From contig DLNB01000033.1 in assembly GCA_002479455.1 (NCBI GenBank), positions 37,431 to 101,430 of the forward strand: a DNA stretch of 64,000 bases, in the 5' to 3' direction. This DNA comes from Acetothermia bacterium UBA7521 (GTDB taxonomy: Bacteria; Bipolaricaulota; Bipolaricaulia; Bipolaricaulales; Bipolaricaulaceae). The position numbers and the translations under genes are program-made. Positions 19,204-28,501 of the stretch are shown here, piece after piece (the stretch's first letter is position 1; every line of letters begins with the position of its first letter). The notes beneath the pieces are model-generated. The model ran no database searches, was not told the DNA's origin, and saw only the letters and a list, made by a program, of their open reading frames with translations.

Positions 19204-22200
19204 GTGGCTGCGCAGCGAACGAATACCGCCCGTTCCGGCACGCCCGGGCCTCTGCAGCGGTTCAGTCCGCTGGTGCGGGACTGGTTCCGGGCTGAGCTCG
19301 GTGCGCCGACCCCGGCCCAGGTGCTCGGCTGGCCGTCCATCGCTGCGGGGCAGCACACCCTGATCCTCGCCCCCACGGGGTCCGGGAAGACCCTCGCCGC
19401 GTTCCTGTGGGCGCTCGACCGCCTCCTCACGCAGCCCCCCCAGCCCTCGCTCCCGTCGGTCCACACCCTGTACCTGTCGCCCCTCAAGGCCCTCGGGTAC
19501 GACATCGAGCGGAACCTCCAGGTCCCCCTCCAGGGAATTCAGGCCCTCGGCCGCGCGCGGGGGATCGCACTCCCCGAGGTCCGGGTCGGGGTGCGCACCG
19601 GAGACACCCCGACCTCGGAGCGGCAACGCCTCGTGCGTCGGCCGCCGCACATCCTCATCACCACACCGGAATCCCTTCATCTGATGCTCACCTCCCCCCG
19701 GGCCCGGGGAACGCTTGCCGGAGTGAAGACGGTGATCGTGGACGAGATCCACGCCGTGGCAGAGACGAAGCGAGGGACGTTCCTCTCCGTTCTACTGGAA
19801 CGCCTGGAATCCCTGACCTGCGCTTCCCAAAGCAGCAGCCCTCGCCTAGAAACCGGCAACCGAGAACCGAGAACCGTTTCTCCGTCGTTCCAGCGGATCG
19901 GCCTCTCGGCGACGATCCGACCCCTCGACGAGGTGGCGCGGTTCCTCGGCGGATACGGGGACGGAGGCCGGGAGCGTCCGGTGGCGATCGTCGACGCCGG
20001 GCTGCGGAAGGAACTCGACCTCCGGGTCGTGGCTCCGACTCCAGACATGAGCGCCCTCCCCGAAGGCTCGATCTGGCCCTCGCTCTACGCCCGGCTCCAC
20101 GAGCTGATCCTCGCCCACCGGGCGACGATCGTGTTCGTCAACAACCGCCGGGCTGCGGAGCGGATCGCGGCGGAGGTGAACGAACTCGCGGGGGTCGAGC
20201 TCGTCCAGGTCCACCACGGATCGGTGGCCAAGGAGCGGCGGCGGGAGATCGAGGAGAAGCTCAAACAGGGGGAGATCCCGGCGATCGTCGCCACGGCAAG
20301 CCTGGAGCTGGGCATCGACATGGGGCTCGTAGACCTCGTGGTGCAGGTGGAATCGCCCCACAGCGTGGCGCGGGGTCTGCAGCGGGTGGGTCGCGCCGGG
20401 CACCTCTACCGCGCCCCGTCGCGGGGACGGCTCCTCCCTAAGACGCGGGCCGACCTCCTGGAGATGGCGACCCTCGCCCGCGCCATGCGGCAGGCCGACC
20501 TCGCCCCAGTCCACATCCCCCGGGGCTGTCTGGACATCCTCGCCCAGCAGATCGTGGCCATCGTCGCCGAAGGGGAGATTCAGATCGACGAGCTGTTCCG
20601 GATCATCCGCCGTGCGTATCCGTTCCACGATCTACCTCAGGAGGCCTTCCTCTCCGTGCTGACGATGCTCGCCGCGCCTGGGGTCGGGCCGTGGTCGGTG
20701 CGGCCCCGCGTCGCCTGGGACCGGGTGCACGACGTCCTCCTCCCCCTCCCCGGAAGCCGGCGCCTCGCCGTGACCTCGGGCGGGGCGATCCCCGACACCG
20801 GGCAGTACGCAGTGCACACCGAAGCCGGAGACCGGATCGGGGAGCTCGACGAGGAGTTCGTGTACGAGGCGCGGGTCGGCGAGGTGCTCGTCCTCGGCCT
20901 CAACCGATGGCGAATCCTCGACATCACCCACGACCGGGTCGTGGTCAGCCCGGGGGAAGGTCCGGCCAAGGTCCCGTTCTGGCGGGGCGAGGCCTACGGC
21001 CGGGACCTCCACCTCGGACAGCGGGTAGCGGAGATCTCTCGGGAGATCGAGGACCGCCTGGGGAACCCCGACCTCGTCCCGTGGCTCCGGGAGGCGTGCG
21101 CCCTCGATCCGGCGGCTGCCGAGAACACTGCCCACTACGTCGCCGTGCAGCGGGAACGGGGAGCGGTGCCCACCGACTGTCGGCTGGTCCTCGAGGGTTT
21201 CCCCGACGAGGCGGGCGGGCTGCGGCTCGCCCTTCTCACCCCCTATGGAAGACGGTTCCACCTCGCGTTACGCCTGGCCCTCCTCGCCCGGCTCCGCGAG
21301 GAGACGGGTCTCGAACCCACGTCCCTCCACAGCGACTCAGGGATCCTGCTCCGACTTACCCAGATCCCGTTCGAGCGGGCCGTGGCCATCATCCGCGACC
21401 TTCGTCCGAGAGAGGTTGAACGCCTTGTGGTGGCCGAGCTCTCCCGGTCACCCCTGTTCGGTCTCCGGTTCCGGGAGAACGCGGGACGAGCGCTCCTCCT
21501 CCCCCGCGATCGCCCCGGAAGGCGAACCCCTCTCTGGCTCAAGCGTCTGTCGGCCCGCGATCTGCTCGAATCAGCCCGCAGCCGCCCTGGGTTCCCCCTT
21601 GTGACGGAAACGTACCGCGAGGTCCTTCAGGACTTCCTGCCCATGGACGGCCTGCGGGCCTGGCTCGAGAGGCTGGAGCAGGGCGAGATCGAGGTCTCTG
21701 TGCGACAGAGCAGCGCCCCGTCGCCGTTCGCCGCCTCCCTCCTGTGGGAGTTCCAGGCGGCGTACCTCTACCAATGGGACGAGCCGAAGTCCGGCCCGGT
21801 CCCAACGGGCCTCGCGGTGGAAGACTTGTTTCCCCTTCTGGACCGTGACATCGCCGACGTCGTAGACCCGCGCATCGTGGGCCGCGTGAACGGAGAACTG
21901 CGCGGACGCGGAGAAGGCCGGTGGGCCCGCACCGGCGCCGAGTTGATGAGCCTTCTGCACCGGCTGGGCGATGTGGGCGAGGACGAGCTTCCCGACGTGG
22001 CTTCCCCAGATGCCCGGGCTGCGCTCCCCACGCTCCTCGCTTCCGGCTCCATCGCGAGGGTTGAGTTCCCCGGCGGCACGCCCTCCGTGCGGTTCGTGCT
22101 CGGGGAGGATCGTCCCCTCTACCAGGCCGCCCTGTCCGGAGATGAGACGGCCCAGGCTCAGGTCGTGGGCCGCCACGCGACGAGTCAAGCCTTTGTCACC

Positions 22201-23559
22201 ACGGCTTCCCTCCAGAAACGATACCCAATCTCCAAACGGGTCATCTCCTCCGCGCTGGCGCCGCCGCCGTTCATCACCGTCACCTGGAGAGGAGAAAAAG
22301 CTTGGACCCGTCGCGAGACGCTGGAGCGGCTGCGTCGACTCTCCCTTGCCTCCCGCCGCGCCGAGGTGCGCCCCCAGGGGCCTTCTGCCCTCCAGCGGTT
22401 CCTCCTTCGCCACCAGCACCGCTCAGCGGAGCGCCGGCTCCACGGCGAGGAGGGGCTAGTTCAGGTCCTGACCCAACTCCAGGGGATCGCTCTCCCGTGG
22501 GCACTGTGGGACGGGGCGATCCTCCCGGCGCGGGTTGCCGAGTACACGGTGGCGTGGACCGAGAACCTCCTACGAGGGGGGCAGTTCGTGTGGTTGGGCC
22601 GACCGGGGATCGGGCGGGAGCTCGTGGCTGCGTTCGCCCACCGAGAGAACGTGGCGTGGCTCGCGAAGGCGTATCCGCTGCCGACAAGCGAGCTCACACC
22701 CGAAGGAGCCGCGCTCGTTGAGCAGTTGGGAAAACGGGGGCCGAGCTTCCTCGTCGAGCTCGCCGGCGACGTCGGCCTTCCGGCAACGCGGTGCGCGGCG
22801 GAACTGTGGGAGCTTGCCCGCGCCGGGCTGGTCACGAACGACGGACTGGCCGCCCTTCAGGCGGGCCCGCCACCCCTCACGCCGGGTAAGACCCAGATCT
22901 GGCGCGGGGGGAGCGGGCGGTGGTCCCTCGTTCCTTCATCTGCCGGGGGCCCAACCGAGGACGAACGCGCAGCACTTCTCCGGCTCCTCCTCGCGCGGTA
23001 CGGGATCCTCTCCCGGAGCGTCCTGGCGTGGGACGGGGCCACTGTCCCGTGGGGCGACCTTTATCCGCTTCTGACCCGGCTTGAGTGGCGAGGGGAACTC
23101 GTGCGGGGGGTGTTCGTGGAGGGGCTCGCGGGCGCTCAGTTCTCTCGGGAAGAGGTGCTGCGCGATCTGAAACGTCTGAGTTCGGGATGGGATATCCTTC
23201 CATCCACTGATCCGGTCGTCCTCTACGGAGCAGGAGCGCCGTTTCCCCTCCCGCATCCAGACGGCCCCGAGTTGCGGTTCCGGAGAGGATCGGGTTCATA
23301 CCTCGTAATCCAGGATGGCCATCCCCGGGTGGCGATCGAGGGTCACGGCGAACGTCTGCTTTCCCTCGCGGATCTCTCCCCGGATGAACTCCGCACCGCG
23401 TTGGCCCTTCTCCCCACCCTCCTCGCGGGGCCAGTGCGGCGACTCACTGTGCGCACCTGGAACGGTGCGCCTGTGCGGGGCAGCGCGGCCGAGCCGTTCC
23501 TGCACACACTGGGCTTCACACCCGGACCGAACGAACTCACCCTCTACCGCGCGTACTAG
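19204..23559 (+). CDS. lhr: Lhr-type large DEAD/H helicase
   Basis: A 1451-aa ATP-dependent 3'-5' helicase of the long bacterial Lhr class, implicated in DNA repair or RNA:DNA processing. The order is: Walker A APTGSGKT (56-63), DEIH (about 180), LSATIRP, motif V/VI around ATASLELGIDMGLVDLV and LQRVGRAGH, then the Lhr-core winged-helix/beta-barrel region and a long C-terminal domain of about 550 residues. Between DEIH and LSATI there is an extra Ser/Arg/Glu-rich stretch (about residues 205-232) encoded by heptad-like repeats. GTG start without Shine-Dalgarno. It converges with the Wzy-like gene. Confidence 0.95.
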   Translation: MAAQRTNTARSGTPGPLQRFSPLVRDWFRAELGAPTPAQVLGWPSIAAGQHTLILAPTGSGKTLAAFLWALDRLLTQPPQPSLPSVHTLYLSPLKALGYDIERNLQVPLQGIQALGRARGIALPEVRVGVRTGDTPTSERQRLVRRPPHILITTPESLHLMLTSPRARGTLAGVKTVIVDEIHAVAETKRGTFLSVLLERLESLTCASQSSSPRLETGNREPRTVSPSFQRIGLSATIRPLDEVARFLGGYGDGGRERPVAIVDAGLRKELDLRVVAPTPDMSALPEGSIWPSLYARLHELILAHRATIVFVNNRRAAERIAAEVNELAGVELVQVHHGSVAKERRREIEEKLKQGEIPAIVATASLELGIDMGLVDLVVQVESPHSVARGLQRVGRAGHLYRAPSRGRLLPKTRADLLEMATLARAMRQADLAPVHIPRGCLDILAQQIVAIVAEGEIQIDELFRIIRRAYPFHDLPQEAFLSVLTMLAAPGVGPWSVRPRVAWDRVHDVLLPLPGSRRLAVTSGGAIPDTGQYAVHTEAGDRIGELDEEFVYEARVGEVLVLGLNRWRILDITHDRVVVSPGEGPAKVPFWRGEAYGRDLHLGQRVAEISREIEDRLGNPDLVPWLREACALDPAAAENTAHYVAVQRERGAVPTDCRLVLEGFPDEAGGLRLALLTPYGRRFHLALRLALLARLREETGLEPTSLHSDSGILLRLTQIPFERAVAIIRDLRPREVERLVVAELSRSPLFGLRFRENAGRALLLPRDRPGRRTPLWLKRLSARDLLESARSRPGFPLVTETYREVLQDFLPMDGLRAWLERLEQGEIEVSVRQSSAPSPFAASLLWEFQAAYLYQWDEPKSGPVPTGLAVEDLFPLLDRDIADVVDPRIVGRVNGELRGRGEGRWARTGAELMSLLHRLGDVGEDELPDVASPDARAALPTLLASGSIARVEFPGGTPSVRFVLGEDRPLYQAALSGDETAQAQVVGRHATSQAFVTTASLQKRYPISKRVISSALAPPPFITVTWRGEKAWTRRETLERLRRLSLASRRAEVRPQGPSALQRFLLRHQHRSAERRLHGEEGLVQVLTQLQGIALPWALWDGAILPARVAEYTVAWTENLLRGGQFVWLGRPGIGRELVAAFAHRENVAWLAKAYPLPTSELTPEGAALVEQLGKRGPSFLVELAGDVGLPATRCAAELWELARAGLVTNDGLAALQAGPPPLTPGKTQIWRGGSGRWSLVPSSAGGPTEDERAALLRLLLARYGILSRSVLAWDGATVPWGDLYPLLTRLEWRGELVRGVFVEGLAGAQFSREEVLRDLKRLSSGWDILPSTDPVVLYGAGAPFPLPHPDGPELRFRRGSGSYLVIQDGHPRVAIEGHGERLLSLADLSPDELRTALALLPTLLAGPVRRLTVRTWNGAPVRGSAAEPFLHTLGFTPGPNELTLYRAY
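19847..19874 (+). repeat. Heptad-like tract inside lhr
   Basis: Four 7-bp units (tagaaac, cggcaac, cgagaac, cgagaac) lie inside the helicase gene. They encode part of a linker that other Lhr proteins lack between the DEIH box and motif III. The 7-bp period matches the intergenic arrays elsewhere in this window, although the core is GAGAAC rather than GAGTC. Confidence 0.5.
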
Positions 23560-23613
23560 ACCGAAGCGCTCGCCTTGGACTAGGCAGATGTTGGCTTTGC
23601 GATGGTGGCCCTG

Positions 23614-25800
23614 CTACGGAATCTGGCGCAGGACCTCCTCTGTTCGCGCTCGGAGCTCACGGAGGCGCGCCTCTTGGGAGCGCAATTCCCCCAATCGAGC
23701 TGCGGAGACCTGTGTTCCGTAAGCCGCTTGCAGTGTCTTCTCCTTGGCCGAGAGGATCGTGAGCGCCTGCTCGTAGTGGGTGCGCGCCTCCTCCCAGAGG
23801 TAGCGCAGGCGAGCGATCTCCCCCAACTGGAAGTACGCCCACTCGTGCCTTCTATCCAGTTCCAGAACCTGCTCCAGCCGATCCTTTGCTTCCATGTAAT
23901 CCCCATCCTGAAGGTCCGCGATCGCCAGCAAGTACAGCGCCTCGATCTCCATCGCCCGTACCGGGATCGTTCTCAGGAGCGCGAACAGCAGCTCCCGGGC
24001 CTCCGCTGTGTTGCCGAGCATCAGTTCTACGGACGCCAGCTGAATGTACAAGGTCTCGGGGCGATAGCGATCGAGACACATCCGCAGCGCGGCCCGAGCA
24101 GCCTCCCAGTCCCCAACCTGAACATGAGCTGTTCCCAACCAGTAGAGGCTGACGCGCGGGCAAAAGTCGAGCTCCACGGCTCGGGACAACTGGCGGCGCG
24201 CAAGCTCCCCATCGCCGTAGCCCAGCGAGATCTGCCCCGCAAGGAGGTAGGCATCGCCCGCCATGTCCCGCACCGCAATCACGGACACGACAAGCGCGAA
24301 CAGCGATAGGCCCACCGTGCCCCACTTCAGCCCGCGGCCCCGGAGACGAACCGACAGGTCGCCCACCGGCCCATAACGGGGAGACAAGGAAAGAGCGAGC
24401 AGAACAACAAACACCAAGCTGGACGCCGGAAGGTGGAACGGGAACGTGGGAACAGCGTGGACGAGAAACGCGATCAATCCCCCGCCAAGAAGCAGGAGCT
24501 CCAGCCTCTTGCGCGGATCGCGCTGCGCGCTCACCCGTCGCAGCCCGAAATACCCGACCAGTCCGAGACCCGTGAGCAGCACGAGCAACCCAAACGTGCC
24601 CATCTCGGCCCCCACCTGCACGTACTCGTTGTGCGCCTGATCGGCAAGCGGAAACGGGAACGCGTACGCCTCCCCTCGCGGCGACGCCAGAAATGGAGAT
24701 TTGTACGGAACGAAGTGGATCTTGTACCCTCCCAGTCCGATTCCGAACAGCGGCCGGTCGCGCCACATCTCGTACCCGACCCACAGGTCCCAGGCCCGAA
24801 CTGCTCCCGACTGGCGCTCCCAGAGCTGCTTCACAACCGGGAGGGGGGTAGTGACAGGCAGAAGAAGCACCACGGCGGCGAGGAGCAACCCGATCGCGGG
24901 GATCCAGAGAAGAGCGAACCGGCGAAGCAGCTTACCGACTCCCCACAAGGCGCCGAGCGCTGCACAGAGCACCACGGCGTACAGGAGACCCGGAACACCG
25001 AGGACCCCCACCAGGGACGCGAGAACGGTTGTCGCGGCCACCACCCACCTCGGCCACCCCCGGACCCGCACCTGCCAGAACCCCACGCCGAAGGCCACGA
25101 ACGCACATCCCGCCGCAACCCCCAATCGCACCCCCACCTGGCGGGTGAGCAGCATGATCGCCAGGATGAATCCGGCCGCGATGACAGCAGGAATCCATGT
25201 CCACAGCTTTTTCAACCGCAACAGAAGGACCCCCGCCGGAAGGAGGAGATAGGACAGAAACCCCGCCAGGAACTGCCGGTTGCCGAGGGTAGCGATCATC
25301 GTATCCGCCGCCGCAGGCGCCAGACCCAGGTGTTGAAAGAGGGCGAACAAGGCGTTCCCGAAGCCCGCCAGCAGCAGGGCGCCCAGAACAAGGGTGATCC
25401 CCCGGTCATCCACCTCCGTGTTCACGACGAGCAGAAAGATGAGTCCGAAGTACAGAATGAGGTTCGCTGACTGGAGTACCACTCCGACCGGGGTCCTTCC
25501 AGAGAGTGACAGCAAGGCGGCAAGCAGCAGCGCCGGCAGCAAGGGGAACAGCCAGGACAGCTCGACCTTCACCGCGCGACGGGGGAGCGACTCCACCCCC
25601 CACAGGACGAGGAGCAGCGACACGAACACCAAGGTGTAGATCGTTTTCGCGTACCCGTACTCCGTGTTCCACGGAGAGAAGAAGAGAGGCATGGAGAACA
25701 GGAAGAACAACAACGCCCAGAACCGCACACGCCCGAATCGTCCTGCAGATGGCGCCGAAGTGACTACGCGTCGTCCCTTCCTCCCTTTTGCCGGAGGCAT
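23614..25800 (-). CDS. O-antigen ligase/polymerase-like membrane protein with TPRs
   Basis: A 728-aa protein. Residues about 30-510 hold some 12 membrane segments with the Wzy_C/WaaL-type periplasmic loop (RDRPLFGIGLGGYKIHF ... AHNEYVQVGAEMGTFGLL). Residues about 540-728 are soluble TPR repeats (AVELDFCPRVSLYWLGTAHVQVGDWEAARAAL and following). Such proteins polymerise or ligate glycan repeat units at the outer face of the membrane. The start is ATG 25800; the frame extends upstream but TAGACT lies 5 nt before this ATG. It is outside the main glycan locus and may be a second polymerase. Confidence 0.85.
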   Translation of the reverse strand: MPPAKGRKGRRVVTSAPSAGRFGRVRFWALLFFLFSMPLFFSPWNTEYGYAKTIYTLVFVSLLLVLWGVESLPRRAVKVELSWLFPLLPALLLAALLSLSGRTPVGVVLQSANLILYFGLIFLLVVNTEVDDRGITLVLGALLLAGFGNALFALFQHLGLAPAAADTMIATLGNRQFLAGFLSYLLLPAGVLLLRLKKLWTWIPAVIAAGFILAIMLLTRQVGVRLGVAAGCAFVAFGVGFWQVRVRGWPRWVVAATTVLASLVGVLGVPGLLYAVVLCAALGALWGVGKLLRRFALLWIPAIGLLLAAVVLLLPVTTPLPVVKQLWERQSGAVRAWDLWVGYEMWRDRPLFGIGLGGYKIHFVPYKSPFLASPRGEAYAFPFPLADQAHNEYVQVGAEMGTFGLLVLLTGLGLVGYFGLRRVSAQRDPRKRLELLLLGGGLIAFLVHAVPTFPFHLPASSLVFVVLLALSLSPRYGPVGDLSVRLRGRGLKWGTVGLSLFALVVSVIAVRDMAGDAYLLAGQISLGYGDGELARRQLSRAVELDFCPRVSLYWLGTAHVQVGDWEAARAALRMCLDRYRPETLYIQLASVELMLGNTAEARELLFALLRTIPVRAMEIEALYLLAIADLQDGDYMEAKDRLEQVLELDRRHEWAYFQLGEIARLRYLWEEARTHYEQALTILSAKEKTLQAAYGTQVSAARLGELRSQEARLRELRARTEEVLRQIP

Positions 25801-25805
25801 AACGG

Positions 25806-25811
25806 AGTCTA
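25806..25811 (-). promoter_or_regulatory. -10-like hexamer TAGACT, 5 nt before the start
   Basis: On the minus strand TAGACT lies 5 nt before ATG 25800, with TTGCCC 18 nt farther upstream as a weak -35. No Shine-Dalgarno. It overlaps the stop codon of the upstream FAD reductase gene. Confidence 0.45.
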
Positions 25812-26984
25812 CCCGGGTTCGGTATCCGCGGGCAAACCATGGACAATCCGCCGCATCGCTCCCCACCCTCCCAGGGCACGTACCAGCAGCAGCGCCGCCG
25901 CCCATGTCTCGGGACGGGTCGCGCACGCGTGGGCAAGCCGCGACGGCTCATCGATGTCCCCCTCCGCCGCCACCAGACGCCGAATCGACGATCGGTCCAG
26001 CGAAGCGACGACCCGATCGAGCTGACCATCGGTCAGGGCAAGGAAGGCTCCTCGCGCACGAAGCCCGAACGCGATCTCCTCTCCCACCTCTGCCCGCCAG
26101 CAGGTCTCGTACCGCACGAGGCTGTGGGGACCCTGAGCTGCAACCTCTCCCGCGATCCGGGCCGATAGGGCGCCGAACAAGAGCCCACCCCCGGAGAGAG
26201 GCTTCACCTGCCCGGCCGCGTCGCCGACGAGCAGCATCCCTGCCCCCACCGTGCGCGGCGAGGGACCGATGGGGACGAGCCCACTCTCCCGTCGCAGCAC
26301 CCGGCAGTTCGGACAGCGTCTCTCCAGGAACCGGGATAACAAGGCCTTCGCGTCGCGCCGCGCTGAAGTGAGCAGCCCCACCCGGGCCTCTCCTTCTCCG
26401 GCCGGCACGACCCATGCGAGCCCCCCCGGGGCGACTTTCTGCCCCACGTGCACCTCAACCCCTCCGCCATCCAGGGTTGGGGGCACGACAGCAGCTTGTA
26501 CCCCAGCCAGAATCTCCGCAGGCGAAGGGAGCCCCTCCCACCGGCGGACCGCGCTCATCGCCCCGTCCGCTGCGATCAGCACCTCGAACTCGACCGAACC
26601 GCCGGTCGTATCCAGCACGTGACCGGTCCGGCCCACTGCCCCCACCGGGGCCCGTACCACGGCCCCTTGGTCTGCTGCCCGATCGAGGAGCCAGCGATCG
26701 AAGGCCGATCGGTCGATCACGTAGCCCTTGGGATGACGAGATACGAACTCGACAACACGCCCGCCCGGCGCGTGAACACGCAACGCCCGGATCTCACGCA
26801 GCACGAACTCCGAAGGAATCGACAGCAGGTCCAGAAGCCGCGAGCCGACGAGCCCTGTGCAGCGAGGAGGACGCTGCGGAGAACGCTCGACCACGAGGAC
26901 CCGTGCCCCGCGTTGGGCGGCCGCGCGAGCGGCCACCGCCCCCGCGGGCCCGCCACCCACCACCACTACGTCGTACCGTTCCAC
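25809..26984 (-). CDS. Geranylgeranyl-reductase-family flavoprotein
   Basis: A 391-aa FAD-dependent oxidoreductase. The Rossmann dinucleotide motif VVVVGGGPAGAVAA is at the N-terminus. RCTGLVG is the family's PxxCGG-like variant, and LVGDAAGQVKPLSGGGL is the second FAD motif. Members saturate isoprenoid chains such as geranylgeranyl groups of lipids or chlorophyll, or act as FixC-like dehydrogenases. The start is GTG 26984: the Rossmann strand begins four codons later and a CAGAAT box lies 6 nt upstream. The longer upstream frame is in a repeat region. Confidence 0.87.
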   Translation of the reverse strand: MERYDVVVVGGGPAGAVAARAAAQRGARVLVVERSPQRPPRCTGLVGSRLLDLLSIPSEFVLREIRALRVHAPGGRVVEFVSRHPKGYVIDRSAFDRWLLDRAADQGAVVRAPVGAVGRTGHVLDTTGGSVEFEVLIAADGAMSAVRRWEGLPSPAEILAGVQAAVVPPTLDGGGVEVHVGQKVAPGGLAWVVPAGEGEARVGLLTSARRDAKALLSRFLERRCPNCRVLRRESGLVPIGPSPRTVGAGMLLVGDAAGQVKPLSGGGLLFGALSARIAGEVAAQGPHSLVRYETCWRAEVGEEIAFGLRARGAFLALTDGQLDRVVASLDRSSIRRLVAAEGDIDEPSRLAHACATRPETWAAALLLVRALGGWGAMRRIVHGLPADTEPG

Positions 26985-26990
26985 AGCCCC

Positions 26991-26996
26991 ATTCTG
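26991..26996 (-). promoter_or_regulatory. -10-like hexamer CAGAAT with GTGACA -35
   Basis: CAGAAT lies 6 nt before the GTG 26984 start, with GTGACA about 17-18 nt upstream on the same strand. There is no ribosome-binding site, so this is a probable leaderless promoter for the flavoprotein gene. Confidence 0.5.
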
Positions 26997-27060
26997 CGGG
27001 ATGAACCGGCCGCCTGTCACGTCGTCGCACCAGACCACTCCTACAACGGCCGAAAGGTTG

Positions 27061-27234
27061 TGTAGCGCGCACCTCCTGTGCGACGGCCTTTCGTGGTTTC
27101 CGTAGCGTCGCAGCTCGTCTGCGACGGCTTTCTCGCCGAACGGACGAACCGACCAACCGTCAACCGCCGTTCGGGCCGTCGGGCATGAAGCCCGACGCTG
27201 CGAAACCGCACTGCCGTCGGGGAAAAGCCCCGAC
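27061..27234. repeat. Cluster of four GC-rich hairpin repeats
   Basis: The 261-bp gap 26985-27245 holds four short inverted repeats of one family: an imperfect one at 27061-27092, GTCGCAG/CTGCGAC at 27107-27125, GTCGGGC/GCCCGAC at 27178-27196 and GTCGGGG/CCCCGAC at 27216-27234. Each has a 5-nt loop and is bordered by GTAGC or GGCC-like flanks. The same family recurs at 35.7, 56.8, 57.8, 58.9 and 62.5 kb. No T-tract follows them, so they are unlikely to be ordinary terminators. Confidence 0.85.
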
Positions 27235-27245
27235 GCCACAGAGCC

Positions 27246-27953
27246 CTAGCGTGGGCCTCGACCCTCAACCCCAGCCACAGCAGACGGGACCTCATCCAGG
27301 CACGCCACCGTCCGATCGGGTACGTGCCACGGGGTGGGCGGCTGCTGGTCAGCGTACGGTCCGCCGAGAACGCGGACCGTCTTCATCCCCAGGAGCTTCG
27401 CCGGGTAGACGTCGAAGTCGAGCCGGTCGCCCACCATCACCGCTTCCTCCGCCGGCACGCCGAGCCCGTCGAGGATCATCCGGAAGAAGAGCAGCGCGGG
27501 CTTGGCGACGCGCATTCCCTCCGACACGTGTCTCCAACGGAAGTGCCCCAACAGCCCCGCTTCATCGAGAAAGTCAAGGGCGGCCAGCGGTTGATTCGCG
27601 GCGATGCCGAGTGCGTACTGACTGGAGAGCGCGGGGACGACCTCTCGCGCTTCCGGACGGACGAACACGCCACGCGGGTTCGTGAGGAACGTCCGTCCAT
27701 GCTCCCGGAATGCGTCGCAGATCCGCCGGAACCCCTCGACGTCGGGACGCACGAAGCTCCACACCGCCGCAAGGTGCGCGTTCGGGTCGCAGCGGGCGAT
27801 CGCCGCCTGCACCGCTGCGGAGAACTGGTCGGGCCGAACAGCCATCCCTTCTGCCCCGAGCGCCTCGACGAGGAACGCCTCCCAGCTCGCGTACTCCGCG
27901 TCCTCGTTCAGGACCGGCCCACCCAGGTCGAGGAGCACGGCCCGCAGGGTCAC
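27246..27953 (-). CDS. HAD-superfamily hydrolase
   Basis: A 235-aa haloacid-dehalogenase-like phosphatase of subfamily IA. Motif I is LLDLGGPVL: the nucleophile Asp is kept but the second Asp is Gly. Motif II is IAANQPLAAL, the motif III Lys is in VAKPALLFFRMIL, and motif IV is VMVGDRLDFDVYPAK. Start GTG 27953 overlaps the upstream gene's stop by 4 bp, so the two are translationally coupled. The substrate is unknown; the missing motif-I acid is seen in other HADs that are not standard phosphomonoesterases. Confidence 0.85.
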   Translation of the reverse strand: MTLRAVLLDLGGPVLNEDAEYASWEAFLVEALGAEGMAVRPDQFSAAVQAAIARCDPNAHLAAVWSFVRPDVEGFRRICDAFREHGRTFLTNPRGVFVRPEAREVVPALSSQYALGIAANQPLAALDFLDEAGLLGHFRWRHVSEGMRVAKPALLFFRMILDGLGVPAEEAVMVGDRLDFDVYPAKLLGMKTVRVLGGPYADQQPPTPWHVPDRTVACLDEVPSAVAGVEGRGPR

Positions 27954-28432
27954 AGCTTGTACCCGATCTTCCGGAGAAACGCCCTTCGCCCCTCCTGGTC
28001 CTTCTCTCCCTCCACGCCCCTCGTCCTGACTCCGTCCACCACCCCGAGAATGCCCCGTCCTTGCTCCGTCTCAGCGAGGATCAACTCCACCGGGTTCGCC
28101 GTGGCGCAGAAGATCCGGCACACCTCCGGAACGAGCTTGACCGCGTTGAGGACGTTGATCGGGTACATCCCGCGCATGAGGATCAGAAACGCGTGTCCGC
28201 AGGAGAGGGCAAGCGCGTTCTTCCTCGCCAAGTCGGTGAGTTCGGGGTCGGTCCCCGACCATCGCACCAACGCCGGGCCCGACGCCTCGCAGAACGCGAT
28301 CCCGAACTTCGCCCCCGGCACAGCGGTCACCAACGCCTCGTGGAGGTCCTCCACCGTCTTGATGAAGTGCGCCTGCCCGAGGATCAGATTGCTGTCCTCC
28401 GGCTTCTCAATCCGCACCAGCTTCAGCTCCAT
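27950..28432 (-). CDS. Adenosine-specific kinase family protein (PF04008)
   Basis: A 160-aa protein that I recognise as the DUF355/adenosine-specific kinase family, found mainly in archaea and thermophilic bacteria. Highly conserved stretches are GQAHFIKTVEDLHEALV, KFGIAFCEASGPALVR, YPINVLNAVKLVPEVCRIF and ETEQGRGILGVVDG. The kinase activity assignment rests on a structural-genomics family annotation and is not firm. ATG 28432 has a strong GGAGAGGAGGAGG Shine-Dalgarno. It is coupled to the HAD hydrolase. Confidence 0.87.
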   Translation of the reverse strand: MELKLVRIEKPEDSNLILGQAHFIKTVEDLHEALVTAVPGAKFGIAFCEASGPALVRWSGTDPELTDLARKNALALSCGHAFLILMRGMYPINVLNAVKLVPEVCRIFCATANPVELILAETEQGRGILGVVDGVRTRGVEGEKDQEGRRAFLRKIGYKL

Positions 28433-28452
28433 GCCTCCTCCTCTCCAACACC

Positions 28453-28477
28453 GGGGTCAGACCTTCATTCTTAGGGT
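28453..28477 (+). repeat. REP-like sequence, left flank of the RAYT
   Basis: A 25-bp sequence beginning GGGGTCAGACCTTCATT and ending TTAGGGT. An inverted near-copy lies at 29353-29377, on the other side of the transposase gene. Other copies are at 30.0, 34.2-34.3 and 37.6 kb. It also overlaps the likely promoter of the RAYT (TTCATT, 17 nt, TATACT). Confidence 0.85.
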
Positions 28478-28501
28478 CATCGACGCTATACTCGGACCAC
28501 C

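Noticed and set aside
27061..27234. Hairpin clusters as rho-independent terminators
   Set aside because: No T-tract follows any unit, they occur in tandem clusters, and several lie upstream of genes rather than after them.
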